Shown piece by piece: positions 1 through 5,565 of a stretch of 5,565 bases of DNA. The DNA is from JAQBGV01 sp032128395. GTDB lineage: Bacteria > Planctomycetota > UBA8108 > UBA1146. The first letter of the stretch is position 1; each line of letters opens with the position of its first letter. Below the pieces are notes generated by a model. It searched no databases. It was not told the DNA's origin and saw nothing but the letters and a program-made list of their open reading frames with translations. Location: contig JAQBGV010000070.1 in assembly GCA_032128395.1 (NCBI GenBank), positions 1-5,565 of the forward strand, written 5' to 3'. The position numbers and the translations under genes are program-made.

Positions 1-165
1 CCTTTCGAGCAGCAGGAGCGGCTGGAGCAGCTCCGGGCGCTCGAGCACGGCGTCGCCGTGAAAGTCCCCACCACGGCCTACGTTTCGATCGAGGTCAACA
101 CACCGGCCGATCTTGCAAAAGCCGAGGCGGCCATGGCGGAACATCGGAGCGCGTCCGGCTTCTAG
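1..165 (+). CDS. kdsB: 3-deoxy-manno-octulosonate cytidylyltransferase (CMP-Kdo synthetase), C-terminal fragment
   Basis: This is the 3' end of a gene whose start lies left of the window; 54 codons and a TAG stop (163-165) are visible in frame 1. The fragment reads EQLRALEHGVAVKVPTT and then SIEVNTPADLAKAEAAM. This matches the end of KdsB, where a LEQLR.LE.G block is followed by a V(D/N)TP.DL motif that closes the nucleotidyltransferase fold. KdsB couples CTP and Kdo to give CMP-Kdo in the cytoplasm, the activated sugar for lipid A-core assembly. The family usually has D in VDTP where this copy has N, a mild substitution. The stop is 25 nt before pyrG, which makes CTP, so the pair is functionally coherent and probably co-transcribed. 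The catalytic N-terminal part is not visible, so activity cannot be judged. A related sugar cytidylyltransferase is the main alternative. Confidence 0.85.
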   Translation, partial: PFEQQERLEQLRALEHGVAVKVPTTAYVSIEVNTPADLAKAEAAMAEHRSASGF

Positions 166-190
166 GGCCGGGGGCGATGGGGTTGAAAGA

Positions 191-1819
191 ATGACGGAAC
201 GGCGGACCAAGTTCATCTTCGTCACCGGCGGGGTCGTCTCGAGCCTCGGCAAGGGTCTGACCAGTGCCTCGATCGGCGCGCTCCTCGAGAGCCACGGTCT
301 GACGGTCGCCCTCCAGAAGTTCGACCCCTACATCAACATCGACCCGGGGACGATGAGCCCCTATCAACACGGCGAGGTGTACGTCACCGACGACGGGGCG
401 GAGACCGACCTCGATCTCGGGCACTACGAGCGCTTCACCACCGGGCACCTGAACCAGCACTCGAACTACACCACCGGCAAGATCTACGACGCGGTGATCA
501 AACGTGAGCGCCGCGGAGACTACCTCGGCCAGACCGTCCAGGTGATCCCCCACATCACCGACGAGATCAAGTCGTGCATCGCGAGGGTCGCAGCCTCCGA
601 TGTCGACGTGGTGATCTCAGAGATCGGCGGGACGGTCGGTGACATCGAGAGCCTGCCGTTCCTCGAGGCGCTCCGCCAGTTCGCCCACGACCAGGGGCGT
701 GACAACGTCCTCTTCATCCATCTGACCCTCCTCCCCTATCTGCGGGCGTCGGGCGAGATCAAGACCAAGCCGACCCAGCATTCGGTCGGCCGCTTGCGCG
801 AGATAGGGATCATTCCTGACGTGCTCATCTGTCGGACCGAGATCGACGTCGAGGACGAAGTCCGCGACAAGATCGCGCTCTTCTGCAACGTGCAGAAAGC
901 CGCGGTACTGATCGAGAAGGACGTCGACTACTCGATCTACGAAGTGCCGCTCGTGCTCCGTCAGCAGGGGCTCGACGACCTGATCCTGAAGCACTTCCGG
1001 CTGCGGGCGGGATCGGGGAATCTCGACCGATGGCTCGAGATGCTCGAACGATTGCGCAACCCGACGAGTGAGGTCGAGATCGCCATCGTCGGGAAGTACA
1101 TCGAGCTGACCGACAGCTACAAGTCGGTCTACGAGGCGCTGACCCACGGCGGGATCGAGAACCGCGCTCGGGTGCGATTCCGTCGGATCGCGGCCGAGGA
1201 CCTGGCGACCGGCGACCTCGGTCCACACTTCGGGGGGGTCGACGGAATTCTGGTCCCCGGCGGATTCGGGGAGCGGGGGCTCCAAGGGAAGATCCGCGCA
1301 GTCGAGTACGCGCGTGACCACAAGATCCCGTTCCTGGGGATCTGCTACGGCATGCACGCTGCGGTGATCGAGGTCTCCCGCAACGTGATCGGACTCGAAA
1401 AGGCGAATTCGACCGAGGTGTCGAAAGACACCCCCGACCCGGTGATCTCGCTCCTCGAGGAACAACGCGGGGTCGAGGACAAGGGTGGGACGATGCGCCT
1501 GGGCGCGTGCCCTTGCCGGCTCGTCCCCGGCACTCGCACCGCCGCCGCCTATGGCGCCACGCTCGTGAACGAGCGACACCGGCACCGCTACGAGTTCAAC
1601 AACGCCTACCGAGAGCGGATGGAGAACGCGGGGCTGCGCGTCTCCGGCACATCCCCCGACGGGTCCCTGGTCGAGATCGTGGAGATCAGCGACCATCCTT
1701 TCTTCATCGCCTGTCAGTTCCACCCCGAGTTCCAGTCGAGCCCGGTCAAGGCGCACCCTTTCTTCCGCGAGTTGATCGCGGCGGCGGTGGCGCGTTCGAG
1801 CGGAGATCGTCGTGCGTGA
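191..1819 (+). CDS. pyrG: CTP synthase (glutamine-hydrolysing)
   Basis: Makes CTP from UTP, ATP and glutamine in the cytoplasm. The 542 residues match the usual length of about 540. The N-terminal synthetase domain opens with KFIFVTGGVVSSLGKG (residues 7-22, nucleotide binding). It continues with the TDDGAETDLDLGHYERF block (66-82) and EIGGTVGDIES (E144 onward), both CTP synthase signatures involved in metal and UTP/ATP binding. The C-terminal class I glutamine amidotransferase domain has PGGFGERG, the nucleophile Cys385 in GICYGMH, and His511/Glu513 in QFHPEF, completing the Cys-His-Glu triad. The motif after the nucleophile is unusual: CLGMQ is typical, here CYGMH. ATG 191 is chosen because it places the conserved TGG motif at the normal distance; the frame is open upstream to 113, but that stretch overlaps kdsB. 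The Shine-Dalgarno sequence is weak. The 3' end overlaps the next gene by 8 nt. Confidence 0.97.
   Translation: MTERRTKFIFVTGGVVSSLGKGLTSASIGALLESHGLTVALQKFDPYINIDPGTMSPYQHGEVYVTDDGAETDLDLGHYERFTTGHLNQHSNYTTGKIYDAVIKRERRGDYLGQTVQVIPHITDEIKSCIARVAASDVDVVISEIGGTVGDIESLPFLEALRQFAHDQGRDNVLFIHLTLLPYLRASGEIKTKPTQHSVGRLREIGIIPDVLICRTEIDVEDEVRDKIALFCNVQKAAVLIEKDVDYSIYEVPLVLRQQGLDDLILKHFRLRAGSGNLDRWLEMLERLRNPTSEVEIAIVGKYIELTDSYKSVYEALTHGGIENRARVRFRRIAAEDLATGDLGPHFGGVDGILVPGGFGERGLQGKIRAVEYARDHKIPFLGICYGMHAAVIEVSRNVIGLEKANSTEVSKDTPDPVISLLEEQRGVEDKGGTMRLGACPCRLVPGTRTAAAYGATLVNERHRHRYEFNNAYRERMENAGLRVSGTSPDGSLVEIVEISDHPFFIACQFHPEFQSSPVKAHPFFRELIAAAVARSSGDRRA
1802..1805 (+). promoter_or_regulatory. Shine-Dalgarno deciding the GTG start of the DUF1844 gene
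   Basis: GGAG lies within the last codons of pyrG, 6 nt before GTG 1812. It supports GTG 1812 over later in-frame starts and keeps the conserved charged N-terminus in the protein. Confidence 0.5.
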
Positions 1820-2303
1820 GAAGAAACGCATCGACGACGACTGGAAGAAGCGAGCCTCCGAGGAGAAAGCGAAGATCGCCTCGCAGCTCGAAGGGGCGCC
1901 TCAGCCTCGCGGTGGTGCACCCGCGACCGGAGAGTCGAGCCCACCTGGAGATCCCGCCGTGGGGGCCGATCGACCCGGGGGCGGATCCGGCGCCCCGACC
2001 GACCCGATCTTCGTCCGACTCGTCTCGACCCTCGGGGGCCAGGCGATGATGGCGCTCGGTCTCGCCGAGGACCCCCAGACCGGGGAGCGTTTCCTCGACC
2101 TCGAACTTGCCCGGCAGTCGATCGACATGCTCGGCGCCCTCGAGACGAAGACCCGCGGGAACCTCTCCGCCGAGGAGGACGGGTTGCTCGGCGATGTTCT
2201 CCACCAACTGCGGATGACCTACACCCAGCGCCTCCAACAAGCGCAGGCCGCAGCCGCTCGCAGGTCACCCCCCGGCGACGCGGCGGGCGGCCCCGGGGCA
2301 TGA
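1812..2303 (+). CDS. DUF1844 family protein of unknown function
   Basis: A 163-residue protein starting at GTG 1812, inside the end of pyrG, with GGAG at 1802-1805 as ribosome binding site 6 nt upstream. Three parts are visible. Residues 1-27 are a charged helix beginning REKKRIDDDWKK. Residues 28-63 are a Pro/Gly/Ala-rich, probably disordered linker. Residues 64-142 form a DUF1844 domain: DPIFVRLVSTLGGQAMMALG, then DPQTGERFLDLELARQSIDML, then LETKTRGNLSAEED. That order of a membrane-free helix, a D-P-x-T-G turn and an (A)xQxIDML...KTxGNL block is what I recognise as the family pattern. The tail is Ala/Arg/Pro-rich. There is no signal peptide or membrane segment, so it is probably cytoplasmic. 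The family has no established biochemical role that I know of. Overlaps with pyrG and metG suggest translational coupling. Confidence 0.85.
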   Translation: MREKKRIDDDWKKRASEEKAKIASQLEGAPQPRGGAPATGESSPPGDPAVGADRPGGGSGAPTDPIFVRLVSTLGGQAMMALGLAEDPQTGERFLDLELARQSIDMLGALETKTRGNLSAEEDGLLGDVLHQLRMTYTQRLQQAQAAAARRSPPGDAAGGPGA

Positions 2304-3952
2304 TCGCCCGTACCCTCGTCACCGCTGCGCTCCCCTACGCGAACTACAAGCCGCACCTCGGACACGTCGCTGGGGTGTACCTTCCCGCCGACATCTATGT
2401 GCGGTACCTGCGTCTGCTCGGTGAGGACGTCGTCTTCATCTGCGGGTCGGACGATCACGGGGTGCCGATCACGATCAGCGCGCAGAACGAGGAGACGACC
2501 CCAGCCGCGATCACCGAGAAGTACCGAGCGGTGCAGCGGCAGGTGTTCTCGAGCCTGGGGATCGTCTTCGATCACTACTCGGGGACCTCGATCAGCCCCG
2601 GGCATCCGGCGCTCTCCCAGGAATTCTTCACGAAGATCCACGAACGCGGCGACATCGAGCCGCGGGACACCGAGCAGTTCTACTGCCTCACCTGCCAGCG
2701 ATACCTCCCCGACCGATACGTCGAGGGGACCTGTCCGATGTGCAGCGCGGCGGGAGCTCGGGGCGACCAGTGCGACAGCTGCGGGAACAGTTTCGAGCAG
2801 ACCCGACTCATCGACCCTCATTGTGCGACGTGCGGCGCGATCCCCGAGGTTCGCACGACTCGCCACTGGTTCTTCCGCCTAGACCGCTACCAGGATCGCC
2901 TCGAGGAGTGGCTCGATGGGCGGCAAGGGTGGCGCGAGAACGTGCGCAACTTTGCGCTCGGCATCGTCAGAGAAGGGCTCCCCGGCCGCTCGATCACCCG
3001 CGACCTGTCGTGGGGGATCCCGGTCCCCCTCGACGAGGCGGCCGGGAAAGTCCTCTACGTCTGGTTCGACGCTCCGATCGGATACATTTCGTTCACAAAG
3101 GAGTACTTCGCAAAGAAAGGCGAACCGGATGGTTGGAAGCGCTACTGGCAGCAGCCCGACACCCGGATCGTCCACTTCCTCGGCAAGGACAACATCATTT
3201 TTCACGCCGTGATCTGGCCCGCGATGCTGATCGGCCACGGTGACTACGCCCTCCCCGCCGAGATCCCCGCGAACGAGTACCTCAATTTCAAGGGCGAGAA
3301 GTTCTCGAAGTCGAAGGGGGTCGGGGTCTGGGCGGATGAGATCCTCGAGCGGTACCCTGCCGACCGAGTGCGTTACTACCTCGCCGCGAACGCGCCCGAG
3401 GGGCGCGACACGAATTTCTCGTGGGAGGACTTCATCCAACGGAACAACGACGAGCTCTCCGATGTGATCGGAAACCTCGGGCATCGGGTGTTCACCTTTC
3501 TCGACCGCTACTTCGAAGGGAAAGTGCCGGAAGGCGGAGCAGAGGGTGAACTCGGCCGCGAACTCCTGCCACAGCTCGGAGAGCACCGCGACCGTTGGAA
3601 GAAAGCCCTCGGCAAGTACCGGTTCCGCGAAGCGCTCGGAGTCGTCGTCGATCTCGCCCGCGTCGGGAATCGCTCGTTCGATGCGGCCGAACCGTGGAAG
3701 ACTCGAAAGAGCGATCTCGACCGCTGCGGGCGCGATCTGGCTGCGCTCCTCGAGCTGGTGCGCGCGGTCTCGGGGCTCTTGAACCCCTTCCTCCCCGACA
3801 CGGCGGGTCGACTGTGGGCAGCGTTCGGCAGCGGGGCGTCGGTTCCGACCCCGGAGGAGATCGCCGCGCTCGGAGCGGTCTCCCTCGATCCTGGCCGGAC
3901 GATCACTTCTCCCGGGATCCTGTACCCGAAGCTCGAGCTCGTCAAAGATTGA
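2300..3952 (+). CDS. metG: Methionyl-tRNA synthetase, two-zinc-knuckle type without C-terminal Trbp111 domain
   Basis: Charges tRNA-Met and initiator tRNA with methionine in the cytoplasm. The 550 residues begin with a class I Rossmann fold carrying the HIGH motif as HLGH (19-22) in ALPYANYKPHLGH. A connective-peptide insert has four CxxC pairs: Cys129/132, 145/148, 158/161 and 175/178, enough for two zinc knuckles. The KMSKS loop is KFSKS (334-338), followed by an anticodon-binding helical domain (about 385-550) starting near LSDVIGNLGHRVFTFLDRYF. The E. coli enzyme is longer because of an appended Trbp111-like dimerisation and tRNA-binding domain; nothing like it is present here, so the domain is absent or encoded elsewhere. 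The N-terminal style (HVAGVYLPADIYVRYLRLLGEDVVFICGSDDHG) resembles the archaeal/Bacteroidetes-like branch. The ATG overlaps the DUF1844 stop as ATGA, which implies reinitiation coupling. Confidence 0.97.
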   Translation: MIARTLVTAALPYANYKPHLGHVAGVYLPADIYVRYLRLLGEDVVFICGSDDHGVPITISAQNEETTPAAITEKYRAVQRQVFSSLGIVFDHYSGTSISPGHPALSQEFFTKIHERGDIEPRDTEQFYCLTCQRYLPDRYVEGTCPMCSAAGARGDQCDSCGNSFEQTRLIDPHCATCGAIPEVRTTRHWFFRLDRYQDRLEEWLDGRQGWRENVRNFALGIVREGLPGRSITRDLSWGIPVPLDEAAGKVLYVWFDAPIGYISFTKEYFAKKGEPDGWKRYWQQPDTRIVHFLGKDNIIFHAVIWPAMLIGHGDYALPAEIPANEYLNFKGEKFSKSKGVGVWADEILERYPADRVRYYLAANAPEGRDTNFSWEDFIQRNNDELSDVIGNLGHRVFTFLDRYFEGKVPEGGAEGELGRELLPQLGEHRDRWKKALGKYRFREALGVVVDLARVGNRSFDAAEPWKTRKSDLDRCGRDLAALLELVRAVSGLLNPFLPDTAGRLWAAFGSGASVPTPEEIAALGAVSLDPGRTITSPGILYPKLELVKD

Positions 3953-3962
3953 TCGAGATCCC

Positions 3963-4559
3963 GTGACCAACATCGTCTTCGACCTCGGCGGCGTCCTCAT
4001 CGACTGGGACCCCCGACATCTCTACCGAAAACTCCTCCCCGACGAGGAAGCGGTCGAGGAGTTCCTCGCGCGCGTCTGCACGATGGACTGGAACGAGCGG
4101 CAGGATGCCGGAAGGCCCTTCGCAGAAGGGGTCGGCGAGCTGGTCGCCCGATTCCCCGCGGAGGAGGCGCTGATCCGTGCGTACTGGGACCGCTGGCCGG
4201 AGATGGTAGATGGCATCTTCGACGACGCGGTCGCGCTCTTCGGCGAGCTGCGCGCGGTGTACCCGACCTACGCGCTCTCGAACTGGTCCGCGGAGACCTG
4301 GGTCTTCACCGAGCCCCAGTTCGAGTTCCTCGGGTGGTTCCAGGGGATCGTCCTCAGCGGTCGAGAGGGGGTGGCGAAGCCGGATGAGCGGATCTATCGG
4401 ATCCTGCTCGATCGCTACTCGCTCGACCCGGCGGAGACGATCTTCATCGACGACAGTGCCCGCAACGTCGCGGTAGCGCGGCGGCTCGGGATCGACGGTA
4501 TCGTCCACGCCGGGGCCCCGGAGCTGCGCCGCGAGCTCGCCGTACGGGGGGTTCTCTGA
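3963..4559 (+). CDS. HAD-superfamily hydrolase, YihX-like (IA variant 3) phosphatase
   Basis: A 198-residue cytoplasmic HAD hydrolase starting at GTG 3963, 10 nt after metG, with only a weak GAG (3955-3957) as ribosome binding site. The four HAD motifs are in order: FDLGGVLID with nucleophile Asp7, LSNWS with Ser106, AKPDERIY with Lys139, and FIDDSARN with Asp163/Asp164. An alpha-helical cap sits between motifs I and II (about residues 15-85). Motif I reads D-L-G rather than D-x-D, so the usual general acid/base Asp two residues after the nucleophile is Gly9. This is also seen in YihX of E. coli (FDLGNV), a glucose-1-phosphate phosphatase, and the overall pattern resembles that protein most. 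The substrate cannot be assigned from sequence, and a haloacid dehalogenase-like activity is a less likely alternative. It is probably the last gene of the pyrG-metG transcription unit. Confidence 0.9.
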   Translation: MTNIVFDLGGVLIDWDPRHLYRKLLPDEEAVEEFLARVCTMDWNERQDAGRPFAEGVGELVARFPAEEALIRAYWDRWPEMVDGIFDDAVALFGELRAVYPTYALSNWSAETWVFTEPQFEFLGWFQGIVLSGREGVAKPDERIYRILLDRYSLDPAETIFIDDSARNVAVARRLGIDGIVHAGAPELRRELAVRGVL

Positions 4560-4573
4560 GCTCTCTGGGGGGG

Positions 4574-4606
4574 GCCGGCGACTGCCTCCTGGAGAGGCGG
4601 CTCGGC
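4574..4606 (+). terminator. Imperfect GC-rich hairpin after the HAD gene, possible terminator
   Basis: GCCTC (4584-4588) pairs with GAGGC (4594-4598) around a 5-nt loop. T-G and C-G pairs extend it, and after an asymmetric internal loop GCCG (4574-4577) pairs with CGGC (4603-4606). It starts 15 nt after the HAD stop, where an operon end is expected. No T tract follows, so it is not a standard intrinsic terminator. It could be a pause or factor-dependent site, or an mRNA 3'-end stabiliser. Confidence 0.3.
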
Positions 4607-4690
4607 ATGCGCTACTCTGCTCCCCATGCCCCGACCTCGACCCTGAAACTCTCTCTGGGGGTCTCTCCCGATGCCGGGGTGGCCCGGAAG

Positions 4691-4700
4691 GAAAGGTGGT
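4691..4700 (+). promoter_or_regulatory. Strong Shine-Dalgarno for the selenoprotein candidate
   Basis: GAAAGGTGGT matches the ideal anti-16S complement GAAAGGAGGT at 9 of 10 positions and lies 5 nt before ATG 4706. It fixes that ATG as the start in preference to the in-frame ATG at 4607, and the signal peptide then begins at residue 1. Confidence 0.75.
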
Positions 4701-4705
4701 CACGC

Positions 4706-5565
4706 ATGACGTGGCGAACTGGAGTGCTTGCCCTGTGCGTAGCCGTGATCCCCGCGATCGGATTCGCGGGAGACGGCGACGGCATCGAGCGGGCCAAGAA
4801 GGTCCTAGAGCCTCTGCAGAAGGGGTACAAGGCCGCCTACGACGCGATGCTCGATGAGATGAAGGTGGTCCGCGAGGGCGACGCGTGGAAGAAGGCCCAA
4901 GAAGCGAAGGACTACGACGAGCTCAACAAGATGATGGACTCGCTCCGGAAACCCATCGAGGCGAGCTGGCGCGAACAGGTCACGACCGCCGGCGCCCCGT
5001 TCGCGGGGACCGAGGCGGAGCTGGTCTTCGCGGGGATGCTCATCGACCAGGGGGCTCGCGGAGGACATGGGCGACCTGATCGGTCGCATGCTGACCGCAC
5101 ACCCGAAGAGTGCGCACCTCGGCACGATCCTCGATCGCTCTCCCATGCTCGCCCGCGGCGAGAAGAAGGAAGAGCTCGGAGCGCTGCTCGCCGCGGTGAT
5201 CGAGAAGAACCCGGACCCTGAGATCCGCGCGCAGGCGTACTTCGCCCGCGCCCGGGCGGTCGACTTCAGGCGAGATGCGACCGACGAGGAGAAGGCCAGG
5301 GCGGCCGAGGACCGCGCGAAGGTCATCGAGTTGATGCCTGCGGACTCGCTCATGTCGATGCGCGCGCGCGGCCCCGAATTCGAGAAGTCGAACCTGCAGA
5401 TCGGCATGAAGGTGCCCGACATCGCCGGAGTGGATCTGTTCGGCGAGTCCTTCCGCTTGTCCGACTACAAGGGCAAGGTGGTCATGATCGATTTTTGGGG
5501 TGATTGGTGAGGGCCCTGCCGGGCGATGTACCCACACGAGCGGTCGCTCGTGGAGAGAATGGCAG
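4706..5565 (+). CDS. Exported TlpA/ResA-like thioredoxin-domain selenoprotein candidate (UGPC); needs one frame correction; 3' end beyond window
   Basis: I read this as one gene, with one surplus G in the run 5050-5054 removed and TGA 5508-5510 read as selenocysteine. Residues 1-21 are a Sec-type signal peptide with a likely cut after GFA (Ala21). Residues 22 to about 230 are rich in Lys, Glu, Ala and Leu and look helical, with no family I recognise. From about residue 232 a thioredoxin domain begins: IGMKVPDIAGVDLFGESFRL, then GKVVMIDFWGDW. It continues past the UGA as GPCRAMYPHERSLVERMA to the window edge. This is the extracytoplasmic TlpA/AhpC-TSA layout, where WCGPC is the redox motif. 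Here the first Cys is UGA (residue 268) and the resolving Cys271 is intact. The protein would work as a periplasmic thiol-disulfide or peroxide-handling redox protein; the exact substrate is unknown. Without recoding and frame correction the frame from 4706 ends at 5221. Alternatives are a decaying gene or a sequencing error. Confidence 0.75.
5050..5054 (+). other. Apparent +1 frame disruption at a G5 run
   Basis: Upstream of this run the protein-like frame is that of ATG 4706 (ELVFAGMLIDQG). Downstream it is the frame one base further on (LAEDMGDLIGRMLTAHPKS). Left uncorrected, the first frame turns into Arg/Gly/His-rich sequence and stops at 5219-5221. Removing one G gives CAG GGG CTC GCG GAG GAC and a seamless protein. 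The likely cause is a surplus base in the homopolymer, either a sequencing error or a true indel. The exact position could lie anywhere within about 5045-5060. Confidence 0.8.
5508..5510 (+). other. In-frame UGA, probable selenocysteine codon
   Basis: The codons read GAT TGG TGA GGG CCC TGC CGG, or D-W-U-G-P-C-R. UGA sits exactly where thioredoxin-fold proteins carry the nucleophilic Cys of CGPC. Eighteen sense codons, still thioredoxin-like, follow to the window end. Replacement of a redox-active Cys is the hallmark of bacterial selenoproteins. A single TGC-to-TGA change is the competing explanation. Confidence 0.8.
5535..5552 (+). promoter_or_regulatory. Candidate bacterial SECIS hairpin
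   Basis: CACGAGC (5535-5541) pairs perfectly with GCTCGTG (5546-5552), leaving the tetraloop GGTC (5542-5545). The loop starts 31 nt after the UGA. Bacterial SECIS elements sit just downstream of the Sec codon inside the reading frame, and have a short stem and a small loop with G at its first positions. The apical loop of E. coli fdhF is, from memory, also GGUC, with a spacing of 18 nt. There is no bulged U as in fdhF; A5534 could bulge if C5533 pairs with G5553. The stem lies on the codons for HERSLV, a conserved stretch in this family as I recall it, so part of the symmetry could be incidental. Confidence 0.65.

Larger units (their letters stand above)
4560..4705 (+). other. Intergenic region upstream of the selenoprotein candidate
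   Basis: This 146-nt stretch is the longest non-coding gap in the window. It holds the imperfect hairpin at 4574-4606 and a second inverted repeat, GGCATG (4604-4609) with CATGCC (4625-4630), around a 15-nt loop. It also holds an 11-bp direct repeat, CTCTCTGGGGG, at 4561-4571 and 4651-4661. I see no convincing -35/-10 pair; TACTCT at 4613-4618 is a weak -10 candidate with no good -35 partner. The region most likely carries the promoter of the next gene, but that is inferred from position only. Confidence 0.4.

Noticed and set aside
617..1831. 404-codon open frame on the minus strand opposite pyrG
   Set aside because: pyrG on the + strand is certain. GC-rich coding DNA often leaves the opposite strand open, and the minus-strand translation shows no recognisable domain.
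2879..4000. 373-codon open frame on the minus strand opposite metG
   Set aside because: It is a shadow of metG with Arg/Glu/Val-rich, motif-free translation and no plausible start context.
4607..4705. N-terminal extension of the last gene starting at ATG 4607
   Set aside because: It would bury the signal peptide 33 residues in. The strong Shine-Dalgarno at 4691-4700 points to ATG 4706.
4727..4738. Lipoprotein signal (LALC) in the last gene
   Set aside because: The residue before Cys11 is Leu rather than Gly, Ala or Ser, and the Cys lies mid-hydrophobic segment. Cleavage by signal peptidase I after Ala21 fits better.
5049..5070. Programmed +1 frameshift like prfB, suggested by AGGGGG (5049-5054), or reinitiation at ATG 5067 after GGAGG (5060-5064)
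   Set aside because: There is no slippery CUU-UGA or other stop at the shift point. The GGAGG is only 2 nt from ATG 5067, too close for efficient initiation. A homopolymer indel is simpler.
5513..5524. Hairpin GCCC-TGCC-GGGC right after the UGA as SECIS
   Set aside because: Its loop is only 6 nt from the UGA, closer than bacterial SECIS loops are found. The 5535-5552 hairpin fits much better.

Overview
This is a GC-rich bacterial window with densely packed genes, all on the + strand. A kdsB 3' end (CMP-Kdo synthesis for lipopolysaccharide) points to a Gram-negative bacterium with an outer membrane. A DUF1844 protein next to pyrG, and a MetRS with two zinc knuckles and no C-terminal tRNA-binding domain, suggest a lineage such as Planctomycetota, Myxococcota or Acidobacteriota. 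That placement is a judgement from protein style; the window holds no phylogenetic marker that settles it.

Layout: kdsB 3' end (1-165); pyrG, CTP synthase (191-1819); a DUF1844 protein (1812-2303, overlapping pyrG by 8 nt); metG, methionyl-tRNA synthetase (2300-3952, ATGA overlap); a YihX-like HAD hydrolase (3963-4559, 10 nt after metG). The spacing suggests one housekeeping transcription unit. PyrG makes the CTP that KdsB uses to activate Kdo. The DUF1844, MetRS and HAD genes have no obvious shared pathway with them and may simply be co-transcribed. A 146-nt gap (4560-4705) with a hairpin and no gene follows.

The most interesting part is the last gene (4706 to the right edge). It encodes an exported protein: a signal peptide, about 200 residues of charged, helix-prone sequence, then a TlpA/ResA-like thioredoxin domain. 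At the redox motif the sequence reads Trp-TGA-Gly-Pro-Cys, so an in-frame UGA occupies the position of the first (nucleophilic) Cys of WCGPC. The frame stays open and thioredoxin-like beyond it (RAMYPHERSLVERMA, to the window end). A perfect 7-bp hairpin with a GGUC tetraloop begins 24 nt after the UGA; that loop matches, from memory, the one in the E. coli fdhF SECIS. The best reading is a selenoprotein with a UGPC active site, which an ordinary gene caller would cut off at 5510. The same gene also needs a one-base frame correction at a G5 run (5050-5054). This is probably an extra G from sequencing or a recent indel, but it leaves a degenerating gene as a live alternative. Sec machinery (selA, selB, selC, selD) is not in the window and would have to be elsewhere in the genome.
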